A DNA stretch of 48,849 bases from Propionibacteriaceae bacterium (GCA_027492675.1 JAPUEI010000061.1:23373-72221), one strand, 5' to 3'; shown: positions 29,106-37,268, counted from the first letter of the stretch. A program made the numbers and translations. The notes: a model not told the origin generated them from the sequence alone.

Positions 29106-29175
29106 CGCTTGGCAAGGCAGGGCGTGCTTGGCAAGGCGTCGGCGCCATGCCAAGCGCTGCTTGCCTTGCCAAGCG
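29106..29175. repeat. Nested inverted repeats of CTTGGCAAGG
   Basis: Outer arms CGCTTGGCAAGGCA (29106-29119) and TGCCTTGCCAAGCG (29162-29175) are perfectly complementary over 14 bases. A further GCTTGGCAAGGC (29126-29137) and GCCAAGC (29149-29155) lie inside. It sits between two divergent genes, so it may be an operator or a recombination or mobile-element relic. Confidence 0.75.
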
Positions 29176-29211
29176 GGCTGGCGAGACCCCGTGGCGCGCT
29201 GGAGAGTGGTG

Positions 29212-29217
29212 CAGACT
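29212..29217 (+). promoter_or_regulatory. -10-like hexamer for the S4-domain gene
   Basis: CAGACT, then six bases, then GTG at 29224. Supports that start, for which no ribosome site is well placed. Confidence 0.3.
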
Positions 29218-29223
29218 GTCGGC

Positions 29224-29442
29224 GTGGAGATCGAGATCGGCGAGGACGTCATCCGTCTGGGACAACTGCTGAAGTTCGCGAATCTGGTGGCGGACGGAGG
29301 AGAGGCGAAGCTCCTCATCGCCGACGGCCGGGTGCGCGTGGACGGGGTCGTCGAGGTGCGTCGAGGCCGTCAGGTGCCGGTCGGCGCGCGGGTCGAGGTC
29401 GACCTTCCGGGGGGCGTCGAGCGTCTCGTCGTGGTGCGATAG
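29224..29442 (+). CDS. Small S4-domain RNA-binding protein (YbcJ/YaaA-like)
   Basis: A 72-residue single S4 domain: RLGQLLKFANLVADGGEAKLL, then IADGRVRVDGVVEVRRGRQV and a C-terminal strand. These small proteins bind structured RNA and are associated with ribosome assembly or stress. GTG 29224 gives exactly the domain; GTGs at 29206 and 29209 would add a few residues. Confidence 0.8.
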   Translation: MEIEIGEDVIRLGQLLKFANLVADGGEAKLLIADGRVRVDGVVEVRRGRQVPVGARVEVDLPGGVERLVVVR

Positions 29443-29526
29443 TCGCTGGTTCCATGCGCGCGGGTGCGGCGCGGAGGCGTGCGTCGGCGGTCATAGGCTG
29501 ACCAGGACGCCACTCGGAGAGGACCC

Positions 29527-29952
29527 ATGAACGAGGCAGCAACGACCCGCGAACCGACCGGAATGCTGGTGCTGCGCACGCTCGCCATGCCGAAGGACAC
29601 CAACCCGTGGGGCGATGTCTTCGGTGGCTGGCTGCTCGGCCAGATGGATATCGCCGCCGGTCTGATGGCTGGTGAGGTGGCGCAGGGTCGCTCGGCCACG
29701 GTCTCCGTACACGACGTCGTCTTCCACAGCCCCGTCGCCGTCGGTCACACGATCTGCATCTACGCGAACCTGGTCAAGGTGGGCCGCTCGTCCATGGAGA
29801 TCGCCCTCGAGGTGTGGGCCAGGGACCTGGTGCATCTGTACGAGCCGGAGCGGGCCTTCGTCGCCGAGGGCGTGTTCCACTACGTCGCGGTCGACTCGGA
29901 GGGCCGGCCCCGTCCCGTACCGGACGCCTCGGAGTTCCTGGCGCGCCCCTGA
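29527..29952 (+). CDS. Acyl-CoA thioesterase (YciA-type hotdog)
   Basis: Hydrolyses acyl-CoAs. 141 residues: TLAMPKDTNPWGDVFGGWLL and QMD form the YciA/BACH signature with the catalytic Asp, then VHDVVFHSPVAVGHTI and VGRSSMEIALEVWARD. GAGAGGA precedes the ATG. Ends three bases before the convergent DUF3592-like gene. Chain-length preference cannot be told. Confidence 0.9.
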   Translation: MNEAATTREPTGMLVLRTLAMPKDTNPWGDVFGGWLLGQMDIAAGLMAGEVAQGRSATVSVHDVVFHSPVAVGHTICIYANLVKVGRSSMEIALEVWARDLVHLYEPERAFVAEGVFHYVAVDSEGRPRPVPDASEFLARP

Positions 29953-29955
29953 CCG

Positions 29956-30393
29956 TCAGCCCCAGCGGCGGGCGATGGCCACCCAGTTGATGACGCGGAA
30001 CCACGTGAGGGCGGCGCCGAGTAGGCACAGGGCGGCCATGCCTCCGGCCACGGCGGGCATGGCCATGTCATGGAGTGCCCGCTCATCGGCGACGAGACCT
30101 GGGTTCTCCGGGTCGTACCGCACGGGGATCGTCTCGCCGAGGGTGTAGGAGTCCAGGGACTGTTCCAGAGCTGCGGTGACGGTATGTCCGTCAGGGAGGA
30201 CGAACCTCACGTCCGTCCACGTGCCGCTGCGCATCCGTTGGTGATCGAGAACGGTCGCCGTGGTCGCGACGCCACGAGCGGCCAGGATCGCTGCGCTCGC
30301 GCCGGCGTACACGGCCATCCCGACGAAGAAGATCCCGATGACGAGCAATGTGATCGTCGCAGGCTTCCGCTCATTCCACGACGAGTAGCGCAT
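29956..30393 (-). CDS. DUF3592-like membrane protein
   Basis: 145 residues: an N-terminal helix (about 17-38), an extracytoplasmic small beta domain (TATVLDHQRMRSGTWTDVRF, IPVRYDPENPGLV) and a C-terminal helix (about 115-140). The pattern VRYDPENPG matches DUF3592. Function unknown. ATG 30393 is taken over TTG 30414; GGAGGG is close upstream. Confidence 0.75.
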   Translation of the reverse strand: MRYSSWNERKPATITLLVIGIFFVGMAVYAGASAAILAARGVATTATVLDHQRMRSGTWTDVRFVLPDGHTVTAALEQSLDSYTLGETIPVRYDPENPGLVADERALHDMAMPAVAGGMAALCLLGAALTWFRVINWVAIARRWG

Positions 30394-30615
30394 CACCCTC
30401 CGAGTGTGGCGCAAGTGCGCTCCTCGGGGACCCGGACGCGGCCGATCCTCGAAGCCACCCAGATCGGTTCCCTGAGGAGCTGATGCGCGAAGCCATCAGC
30501 GTCTCGAAGGGCCGCTCGCCCAGCCACCCACCCGGGTCGGCTCGTGCCGGTGGTTGTCAGGAGGGCGTCCCTGAGCAATGCTGGCCCGCACGACCGGGTC
30601 GGAAGGGGATGTCGG

Positions 30616-31482
30616 ATGGTGCAGAGCCACACGCTGGAGGTGCCCGGAGGGGTGCTGGTGTACGACGTGCATGAGCCTGCCGAGCCCGTACGGGGGCGGC
30701 TCCCGCTGGTCATGATCGGGCATCCGATGGATGCGGGTGGCTTCTCGGCGCTGGCGTCGTACGTCACGGATCGGGTGGTCGTCACGTACGACCCTCGCGG
30801 CATCGGACGCAGCGTGGTGCCCGACGCCGAGCACACGCCGGAGCGGAACGCCGAGGATGTCCACCGGGTCATCGAGGCGCTGGGAGCCGGGCCGGTCGAC
30901 GTGTTCGGGTCGAGCGGCGGTGCGGTGACCGGGCTGGCGCTGGTGGCGCTGTACGAGGGTGATGTGCGGGTGCTGCTGGCTCACGAGCCGCCCCTGCTGG
31001 ACGTGCTGCCGGACGCCGAGATCGCCCGGGAGGCGTTCCGGATGGTGACCCGGGAGTACCACGAGTCGGGATTCGGCGCCGGCATGGCGCGGTTCATCGC
31101 GCTGACGTCGGTGCAGGGCGAGTTCACCGCCGAGGTCCTGACTCAGCCGGCGCCGAACCCCGCGATGTTCGGCATGCCGACCGAGGATGACGGCGTACGG
31201 GACAACCCGCTGCTGTCCGGCGTGTCGGACCCGGTGATCGACTACCACGTGGACCCGGCCGCCCTTGGGCGGGCGTCGGCCACGGTCGTGCTGGGCGCCG
31301 GGGAGGAGTCGCGTCAGCAGATCCCCGGGCGCGCGGCCGCCGAGCTCGCATCCCTGATGGGGACGGAGCTCGTGATGTTCCCGAGCCACCACGGGGGATT
31401 CGTCGGGGGCAAGGGTCCGTACGCCGGTCAGCCCGAGGCGTTCGCCGGGGTGCTCCGTGGGGTGCTGGACGGCCGGGAGTAG
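30616..31482 (+). CDS. Alpha/beta-fold hydrolase
   Basis: 288 residues. The HGHP-type oxyanion region appears as MIGHPMDAGGF, followed by YDPRGIGRSV, the nucleophile elbow GSSGGAVTGL (Ser), and a C-terminal HHGGFV His. Substrate unknown; similar proteins are annotated as esterases or haloperoxidase-like. ATG 30616 has AAGGGGA upstream; a longer frame from 30544 lacks conservation. Ends eight bases before the convergent oxidoreductase. Confidence 0.85.
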   Translation: MVQSHTLEVPGGVLVYDVHEPAEPVRGRLPLVMIGHPMDAGGFSALASYVTDRVVVTYDPRGIGRSVVPDAEHTPERNAEDVHRVIEALGAGPVDVFGSSGGAVTGLALVALYEGDVRVLLAHEPPLLDVLPDAEIAREAFRMVTREYHESGFGAGMARFIALTSVQGEFTAEVLTQPAPNPAMFGMPTEDDGVRDNPLLSGVSDPVIDYHVDPAALGRASATVVLGAGEESRQQIPGRAAAELASLMGTELVMFPSHHGGFVGGKGPYAGQPEAFAGVLRGVLDGRE

Positions 31483-31490
31483 GCCCCGGC

Positions 31491-32414
31491 CTACATCCGT
31501 ACGACGATCTTGCCCCGCGTGTGGCCGGTCTCCAGGAGGCGGTAGGCGTCGACGGCGTGGTCGAGGTCGAACACCTCGGCGATGGTGACGGCGAGCTTGC
31601 CGTCGGCGACGAGGGCCACGAGCTCGGCAAGGTCATCGCTGCTGGGGCGCACCCAGATCGCCTGACCGCCGAACTCGGACGCCGCCCGACCGTCGGTGAT
31701 CGAGACCACCGAGGCGCCGGGCTTCACGAGCTCGCGGGTCGCGTCCATGGCCGCGCCGCCCACGTAGTCGAGCACCACGTCGAACCCGTCAGGCACAAGG
31801 GCCTTTGCCGCCGCGACGAGGTCGTCACCGTACGGGACGGGCTCCGCGCCCAGGCTCCGCAGGAAGTCGTGGTTGGCGGGGCCGGCGGTCCCGATGACGC
31901 GAGCCCCGGCCAGCACGGCGAGCTGCGTCGCGAACGCGCCGACACCGCCGGCGGCGGCATGTACGAGGACGGTGTCGCCCGCCTTGAGTCCCGATCGGCG
32001 CACGCTCTGCAACGCGGTCAGGCCGGCGAGCGGCAGAGCCGCCGCGTCCTCGAAGCTCACGGACGCCGGCTTGTGGGTGGCGGTACGTACGGGCACGGGC
32101 GCCAGCTCGGCGATCGTCCCGCCGTGTACGACGTCGGCGCGTGCGTACGCGACCACCTCGTCACCCACCGCGTACTCGGGGGTGTCGAGCCCGGGACGTA
32201 CGACGATGCCCGCCACGTCCCACCCGGGAACGATGGGGAAGACGGTGTCGATGAGGCCGTTGAGGTAGCCCTCCCGCAGCTTGTAGTCGACGGGGTTGAT
32301 CCCCGCCGCCACGACCTTCACCAGCATGGTGTCCGGGCCGATGTGCGGGTCGGGCAGCTCGCCCACCGTGAACTTGTCGATGCCGCCGAACTCGTCGTAG
32401 TGCAGTGCTCTCAT
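31491..32414 (-). CDS. NADP-dependent oxidoreductase (quinone oxidoreductase-like MDR)
   Basis: 307 residues of the zinc-independent medium-chain dehydrogenase/reductase type: N-terminal MRALHYDEFGG, GINPVDYKLREG, PGWDVAGIV, the Rossmann AAAGGVGAFATQLAVLAGARVIGT and LDYVGG. It lacks the catalytic and structural zinc cysteines. Likely reduces quinones or enones. A 10-bp palindrome lies 27 bp upstream of its ATG. It marks the left edge of the lower-GC block. Confidence 0.9.
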   Translation of the reverse strand: MRALHYDEFGGIDKFTVGELPDPHIGPDTMLVKVVAAGINPVDYKLREGYLNGLIDTVFPIVPGWDVAGIVVRPGLDTPEYAVGDEVVAYARADVVHGGTIAELAPVPVRTATHKPASVSFEDAAALPLAGLTALQSVRRSGLKAGDTVLVHAAAGGVGAFATQLAVLAGARVIGTAGPANHDFLRSLGAEPVPYGDDLVAAAKALVPDGFDVVLDYVGGAAMDATRELVKPGASVVSITDGRAASEFGGQAIWVRPSSDDLAELVALVADGKLAVTIAEVFDLDHAVDAYRLLETGHTRGKIVVRM

Positions 32415-32440
32415 GTACCAGCCAACCAGCTACACCTGTA

Positions 32441-32450
32441 CGGAATTCCG
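32441..32450. promoter_or_regulatory. Palindrome CGGAATTCCG, possible operator
   Basis: Perfect 10-bp palindrome 27-36 bp upstream of the oxidoreductase ATG. Regulatory role inferred from position only. Confidence 0.3.
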
Positions 32451-32506
32451 GGCCCAGCGTCAACCCTGCCGCCGCCAACGCCACGCGATTCCGCTGGAAG
32501 ACTGCG

Positions 32507-33196
32507 CTAGTCCCCCAGAGCGTTGGCAGCGACTCTGGCTTCCTCGATCGTTGCCCCCCGATAGGTCCGGCTGTCAGGTTCCTGGATGAGCCAGGGTTGA
32601 TACAGAGTCCCGTCGAGCCACGCCTGCATCCACGTATCGAGCGTGTACTCCTGCTCGAAGAATGGAACGTCATCTTCGGGGTCGACTGGGTTGGGGTCCC
32701 ATCCATAGATGCGGCCCGAAGGGCAGTAGACGAACGTGTAGATGGCGCATCCCCAATGGCAGAGCGGCAACAGCCCACGAGGCATCCCCGGCCAGAGGCC
32801 CCTCACGGCCTCGTCCAGGATGTCTACCGCAGTGCGGCCCAGGTCGTCGGCAAAACCACCCCTCAACCCGAGCAGCCCATAGCCCGGTCCGATACCGCCG
32901 TTGGCCAGGCCGTAGAGGCGCTTGAGCAGGGGTGGCATAGGGCTGCCAACCAGAGACTCCACCTCCAGCAGGTCTGCGGGACTGGCCGGTGCTGGTGCCG
33001 GGGGCAGCCGATCCAGGCGACCTTCCGACAGGGCAATCGAGAACTCGACGGTCCCTCGGCGGTAGACGCGACGCTCATCCCGAAACGACTCGCGGCCGGC
33101 CGGGCCCCGTGGTGGAAGACCCAGCACTTCGTCTCGGTACAGGCCGGCCGCCAACAGCTCCCCAACCCTCCCGGGGATGTCGTACGCGTCGCCCAC
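32507..33196 (-). CDS. SMI1/KNR4-family protein
   Basis: 229 residues. The core (LLEVESLVGSPMPPLLKRLY, GLANGGIGPGYGLLGLRGG, LLPLCHWGCAIYTFVYCPSG) is the SMI1/KNR4 fold, whose bacterial members often serve as immunity proteins to secreted polymorphic toxins, though stand-alone copies of unknown role are common. GTG 33196 has TAGGGT six bases upstream. No toxin gene is adjacent. Confidence 0.85.
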   Translation of the reverse strand: MGDAYDIPGRVGELLAAGLYRDEVLGLPPRGPAGRESFRDERRVYRRGTVEFSIALSEGRLDRLPPAPAPASPADLLEVESLVGSPMPPLLKRLYGLANGGIGPGYGLLGLRGGFADDLGRTAVDILDEAVRGLWPGMPRGLLPLCHWGCAIYTFVYCPSGRIYGWDPNPVDPEDDVPFFEQEYTLDTWMQAWLDGTLYQPWLIQEPDSRTYRGATIEEARVAANALGD

Positions 33197-33202
33197 CTCT
33201 TC

Positions 33203-33208
33203 ACCCTA
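33203..33208 (-). promoter_or_regulatory. -10-like hexamer for leaderless SMI1/KNR4 gene
   Basis: TAGGGT on the minus strand, six bases before the GTG at 33196. Confidence 0.4.
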
Positions 33209-33489
33209 AGACCCAATCGACCCGAATGATCGGTCAGGCAGCCTCATCTCCCCTTCGAAGCAAGCAAGGTGTAGGGGGAGAGCCGAGCGAGTCGCGGCGT
33301 AACTGGGCGTTGCCAGGGGCGGAGCGGGAAGGCCAATAGCTCGGTGGTCAGCTCGTCCGCGGCACGCTCTGACCGAATCGTTGGGGTCAGACTCAGGTAC
33401 TAGGGCAGCTTCCTCGGAGCAGTGCGGTCAGCTGGCTCTCGTGAAGGGAACCCACTTGATGCGCGACAGATCGTGCGCACAGGACATCC

Positions 33490-33540
33490 TCATGACCGGC
33501 TGGCGTCTTCGTGCGCGCCAACCACATCGATGGGGTTCAT
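33490..33540 (-). CDS. Tiny open reading frame with strong ribosome site
   Basis: Encodes MNPIDVVGAHEDASRS. AGGAGG lies five bases before the ATG, an unusually good site for this window. It is too short to assign; it could be a leader peptide, the start of a frameshifted gene, or chance. It lies 53 bp downstream of the broken LRR gene on the same strand. Confidence 0.25.
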   Translation of the reverse strand: MNPIDVVGAHEDASRS

Positions 33541-33593
33541 GCGTCCTCCTGGGCCGAGCGCCATCCTGCCATCACCCGGTGCATGGGGTGCGC

Positions 33594-34447
33594 TCAGTCA
33601 GGCAGCAGGGTGGGGTCGGCACGGTAGCGGGCGACCGACGCCTCGAACTGGTCAACGTGGTTCCGAATGCGTGCTCGGTCCGACACGGAGTTCAAGAAGG
33701 GCTTCCGTTTGCCGACGAGGAGGACGTCAAGGTCCTTGAGGTCCCGCGTGAGTGGCGGGGAGAAACGACTCAAGGGCTCGAGCGCCTCAGACTCGAGTGA
33801 GGGTGGGAGGTGTGCTCGGAGCCATGCCACCTGCTGGGTGGTGAACTGCCTGGCCGAGAAGGACAGGGACTCCAAGAGCGTCAGTGCCCCCAGGGGTTCC
33901 ACGCGCCATCCACGATCGTCTTGGCGCTCAGCTTGAGCGACCTGAGACCGATGAGTGCCGCCAGAGGCTCCAGTGTCTCGAAGACGGCCGTGTCCCAAAC
34001 GGCATCGCCAAAATCCAGTTCGCGGAGCGACGACGCCGTCGCGAGGTCGCCCAGGTCATGAAGTTGGGTGAAGTCATCGAAAAGGAGTCCACAGAGCTCG
34101 GGCGTCTTGGACATGTCCCAGAGTCGTCTGGCTTTCTGATTCCAGTAGAACGAGACCAGGCGCAGCTGGCCGAGCTGCTCCAGAGGGCTGAGATCAGCGA
34201 CCCGCGGACACTTCCAGAACTGGATCGCGGAGATCTGCGGTCCGAGGCGCTCGACGAGGTACTCGAAGCTGGTCTGGTTCAGACCGCTCACCCGAAGAGC
34301 AGTCGCTGTGGCGGGAAGACGGATGTGTTCGAGACGGGACCGTTCGAGCTTGCCGCCACCGATCTCTGGCAGGACGAGGTCGAACAACCAAGGCCGCGGG
34401 ACAAGCGAACTTTGCAGGTCGATCAGTGTTGCCAGTCCCGCTCCCAC
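33594..34447 (-). pseudogene. Leucine-rich-repeat-like gene with a frameshift
   Basis: Two frames read as one protein of about 284 residues. The first (34447 to 33881) carries repeats such as ISAIQFWKCPRVADLSPLEQ and LGDLATASSLRELDFGD, then LAALIGLRSLKLSAKTIVDG before a premature TGA. The next frame continues the repeat as LGALTLLESLSFSARQF and ends at 33594. One extra base in the run at 33887-33896 (five C, A, four G on plus) would join them. Either a real frameshift or a sequencing error in a homopolymer. Starts at GTG 34447. Such proteins may be immunity-like; function unknown. Confidence 0.7.
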
Positions 34448-34679
34448 GATTCCACCCCAACTCTCTCGCTACCCAGGCGAAGCTCGCACACGGGCCGATG
34501 GGTCGCGGCACCACAGCGCACAAACATCCTCGGCGGTATCAGGGACGCCAGCGATGCGGGGTCGGCACCACGAACGGCACGCCGATAACGCAAAGAGAAC
34601 AGCGCCTGGCCAGCAGGCGAGATGGCGTTGGCGGGGCGCTAGCCGTTCGCTGCGTCTCTGCTGCTGAGCTAGAGAATCC

Positions 34680-35690
34680 TCAGACTGTGAGGCCCGCGAG
34701 AGCTGATGCGAGCCCTGGGTAGTGAGGGTCCTCGGCGAGGATCCGCTCGTAGTCCTTGCGTGCCATTGCTCGCCTCCCCTCGAGTATGTATGTGGAGGCC
34801 CGTTCCGCGAGAATGTTGTGCTTCAATTCGAGGGGTTGGCTCCGTCTAGCCAAGGCGGCCTTGAACGCCTCCCTTGCGGCCGTATAGTGGCCACTCTCGC
34901 GGAAGGCAACACCGCGTTGCGACAGCAGATAACTGGCGAAGTCATCGGTCGCTTCGACTCCGTTCGTCAGTTCGATGACCTCGTTCCATCGCCCCAAGGC
35001 GCCATATAGGTCCGCGAGGGAGACGGCAGCGAGCACGCTCGGTTCGAGGCTCTCGACGATGTCGAGAGCGCCGCTGATGTTGTTCTGTTCCTGGCGAACC
35101 TCCGCGAGGGTGAGGCCGATCAGGTCGCGACAAAGTGCCATCGTGGCCTCAACTCCTGGCGCCAACGTGACAGTTGCTATGGAGTTCGACGCGTAGGTTG
35201 ACAGGAAGCGATCGTGCGCGGGCTCATATCCGGATGCCCACAGTTCCTCCAGCATGCTTCGGGCTCTCGCCTCGGCTTCGGGACCCTGAGCCATGAAGGC
35301 ATCAAGCAGCATGCAGATCGGTCGGGCCTCGTGATGAGTTGCAGCGATCTGCTCCAGGGATGAGTACTGGCCAGCCGCCAAAGCCTTGTACAGGACCTTC
35401 TCCCATTTGGGCGAGAAGAGCCCCGGAGGCTGCGGTGGCGCGACCACGGAGGTCGCGGTGGGCCGAGCCGGCGGGCGTGCAGGGCCAGATGTTCGAGGGG
35501 TACCACCCCCAGTCGACTTCACGTAGGAGATGCCAGTGCCGGGGATTCGGGTCGTTGTAGTGATGCGGCCATGGGAGTTGACGGTGACTCTGCCACCTTT
35601 TCCCCCCACCGACGCGCTAACGCCCCGCGGGGTCACTGTCATCCTCACGCCAGGCATGACCTTGAACGACTTCCGGACCCGAAATCCCAT
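34680..35690 (-). CDS. DUF4236-TPR protein
   Basis: 336 residues. Residues 1-58 match DUF4236 (MGFRVRKSFKVMPGVRMTV, GGKGGRVTV, IPGTGISY), a small beta domain. A Pro/Thr-rich linker follows (about 60-90), then helical repeats; TPR-like units are clear near the C-terminus (ALGRWNEVIEL, ESGHYTAAREAFKAAL, RRAMARKDYERILAEDP). No signal peptide. Function unknown. TAGCAT lies six bases before the ATG. Base composition is lower in GC than the core genes. Confidence 0.82.
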   Translation of the reverse strand: MGFRVRKSFKVMPGVRMTVTPRGVSASVGGKGGRVTVNSHGRITTTTRIPGTGISYVKSTGGGTPRTSGPARPPARPTATSVVAPPQPPGLFSPKWEKVLYKALAAGQYSSLEQIAATHHEARPICMLLDAFMAQGPEAEARARSMLEELWASGYEPAHDRFLSTYASNSIATVTLAPGVEATMALCRDLIGLTLAEVRQEQNNISGALDIVESLEPSVLAAVSLADLYGALGRWNEVIELTNGVEATDDFASYLLSQRGVAFRESGHYTAAREAFKAALARRSQPLELKHNILAERASTYILEGRRAMARKDYERILAEDPHYPGLASALAGLTV

Positions 35691-35696
35691 GTTCCG

Positions 35697-35702
35697 ATGC
35701 TA
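35697..35702 (-). promoter_or_regulatory. -10-like hexamer for the DUF4236-TPR gene
   Basis: TAGCAT on the minus strand, six bases before the ATG at 35690. Confidence 0.4.
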
Positions 35703-35811
35703 CGACGCCCCGATCTAGGCTGCGGCGCGTCGCCAGTCTGCACAACTTCGTCGCAATGACCGGAGGGCGGTACTGGTGGTCAGTTCGGGTCTGGAGTCCT
35801 CCGACCTGCCC

Positions 35812-36264
35812 TCAACTCTTGAGGGTTGAGGTGAACGTAGGGATGCCATCGGAGTCTATGGTCACCCTCCAGTTCGGCCAATCACCCGCTTTGGGGTTGC
35901 CCTTGGCATCCGTGGGGGTGCCGGCCGCCTTGGCTAGGCACGTACTATCCGTCAGGACACCCATGGCGACTCCCAGTCCCTCCATGAACGAGCTGGTCTT
36001 TGTGACGTCAGGAACGTTGTCCTTGGTGATTTCCTGGGCACCGAAAGCCCGGAGTCTCTTCAGGGCATCCGGTGACAACTTGAGCGTCACAGACCGTCCA
36101 TTGGCGGCGATGTACTTGTCGGCCGGATCCTCGGGGGTGCGTTCGCACGTCGTAGCGAGCTTGGTCGCGGCCGCGGTCTGTGCTGTAGTTCCATTCGCAG
36201 CGCATCCAGAGGCGGCCAGTGGCGCGAGCAAGAGAATGATTGCCAAGCGAGGCAAGAGAGTCAT
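35812..36264 (-). CDS. Predicted lipoprotein of unknown function
   Basis: 150 residues from ATG 36264: hydrophobic signal with lipobox AASGC, lipid-modified Cys21, then a small soluble domain without recognisable motif. Two further Cys (in TTCERT and STCLAK) might form a disulfide. CACAAT is six bases before the ATG. An in-frame ATG at 36285 would precede the signal. It lies in the lower-GC block (one hand-counted 60-base line is 55% GC). Confidence 0.72.
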   Translation of the reverse strand: MTLLPRLAIILLLAPLAASGCAANGTTAQTAAATKLATTCERTPEDPADKYIAANGRSVTLKLSPDALKRLRAFGAQEITKDNVPDVTKTSSFMEGLGVAMGVLTDSTCLAKAAGTPTDAKGNPKAGDWPNWRVTIDSDGIPTFTSTLKS

Positions 36265-36595
36265 GCTGCCATTGTGCCGGATCATCAGATGGAGTCTGAT
36301 AGCTGCCCCTTCCCGGCATCAACCGGTCCTGATCTGGCCTCGGACCATCACATCCCAAGGCAATTCAGCATGCCGCCGGGCAGATTTCTGACGGCATGCC
36401 CCAGCGCTACCCATCCGATCCATGACGTCAGCTTGCCGCCGCAGCTGGCCACGGGCAGCCAATTCGCCTCGACCCTCGCATGCCCTCCAGCCTCGTCGCC
36501 TTGAGGATGTCCAAGCAAAGGCGACTCAAGTCCATCTGCGACCGGTGAGGTACTCGAACCAGGCGCCTGCCGAATGGCGGTGACATGAGGCCGAT
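36265..36595. other. Intergenic gap upstream of the toxin-antitoxin pair
   Basis: 331 bases with no supportable gene. GCATGCCG (36368-36375) and CGGCATGC (36392-36399) form an inverted repeat with a 16-base spacer. Confidence 0.55.
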
Positions 36596-36611
36596 GTAGC
36601 ACAAGTGCTAC
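36596..36611. promoter_or_regulatory. Operator-like palindrome GTAGCACAAGTGCTAC
   Basis: Perfect seven-base arms around AA, overlapping the -10-like TACGAT and ending 10 bp before the antitoxin ATG. Fits autoregulation by the antitoxin or the complex, as is usual for Phd/VapB operons. Confidence 0.65.
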
Positions 36612-36614
36612 GAT
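36609..36614 (+). promoter_or_regulatory. -10-like hexamer of the toxin-antitoxin operon
   Basis: TACGAT, seven bases before the ATG at 36622; overlaps the palindrome's right arm. Confidence 0.45.
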
Positions 36615-36621
36615 GCAGGTC

Positions 36622-36870
36622 ATGGAGAACGTGGGACTGCGAGAACTGCGCCAGGATGCGTCCGAGCTTGTACGCCGCGCCCAAGCTGGTGAGGAGATCA
36701 CGATCACCGTCTCTGGGAGGCCTAGCGCCAGGCTCGTACCTGCAAGCCCCACCCAGTGGAGGCACTGGAACGAGATCGAAGACTTGTTCCAGGGTGCGGC
36801 TGATCTGGACTGGTCGAAGGATCGACTGCTACTTATCGATGACGTGCGCGACCCCTGGCTCGAACGATGA
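36622..36870 (+). CDS. Antitoxin, Phd/YefM family
   Basis: 82 residues; N-terminal MENVGLRELRQDASELVRRA and the ITVSGRPSARLVP strand are the Phd/YefM DNA-binding fold. The C-terminal half (DLFQGAADLDWSKDRLL, DDVRDPWLER) is the toxin-neutralising tail. ATG 36622 is preferred because it gives the usual family start and fits the -10-like element; ATG 36613 lies against the palindrome. Overlaps the toxin gene by four bases (ATGA). Confidence 0.9.
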   Translation: MENVGLRELRQDASELVRRAQAGEEITITVSGRPSARLVPASPTQWRHWNEIEDLFQGAADLDWSKDRLLLIDDVRDPWLER

Positions 36871-37268
36871 GTACCCCGGCTTCGTCGTACCGCGCGGTAT
36901 TGGACACCAGCGTCCTCATCGCCACTGACATCGCACCTATCCCGGGTGTCCTGGCCATCAGCGCGGTAAGCCTGGCTGAGCTCCAGTTCGGGGTCCTCAT
37001 CGCCAAGGACGCGGCCGTACGTGCTGAGCGGCTACGCCGACTCAGCCTGCTCCAGAAGATCTTTGACGCACTTCCTGTCGATGACGCCGTCGCCATCAGC
37101 TACGGCCGGCTCGCCGCCGCCGTGGTCGACTCAGGTCGCCAACCGAGGCGTCGAGCGATGGACCTCCTCATTGCGGCGACGGCCCATGCACATGGGGCAC
37201 GCCTCTACACCCGCAACATCGACGACTTCGCTGGCCTCGAGGAGCACCTGGACATCATCGCGATCTGA
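36867..37268 (+). CDS. vapC: PIN-domain toxin (VapC-type)
   Basis: A 133-residue metal-dependent ribonuclease. The PIN acidic residues are visible: Asp13 (VLDTSVLIA), Glu38 (SLAELQFG), Asp99 (AMDLLIAATA) and Asp119 (RNIDDF). With the Phd-type antitoxin it forms a VapBC-type type II module. RNA target unknown. All catalytic acids are intact, so it is probably active. It ends 10 bp from convergent glgX. Confidence 0.92.
   Translation: MSTPASSYRAVLDTSVLIATDIAPIPGVLAISAVSLAELQFGVLIAKDAAVRAERLRRLSLLQKIFDALPVDDAVAISYGRLAAAVVDSGRQPRRRAMDLLIAATAHAHGARLYTRNIDDFAGLEEHLDIIAI

Larger units (their letters stand above)
33197..33593. other. Intergenic gap with inverted repeat and one tiny reading frame
   Basis: 397 bases. 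TCTGACC (33368-33374) and GGTCAGA (33385-33391) form an inverted repeat. A 16-codon frame at 33490-33540 is listed separately. Otherwise I see nothing supportable; possibly gene remnants. Confidence 0.5.

Noticed and set aside
33368..33391. Inverted repeat TCTGACC/GGTCAGA as an insertion-sequence end
   Set aside because: No transposase or second end found; arms are only seven bases.
33381..33800. 139-codon plus-strand frame across the broken LRR gene
   Set aside because: No recognisable features, and it overlaps the better supported minus-strand pseudogene.
36540..36570. tRNA-like T-loop (GGTTCGAG on minus), possible attachment site
   Set aside because: Flanking bases do not form the T stem or acceptor stem, and no integrase is nearby.
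36348..36752. 134-codon minus-strand frame over the antitoxin region
   Set aside because: Antisense to a clear Phd antitoxin and its operator; no family resemblance.
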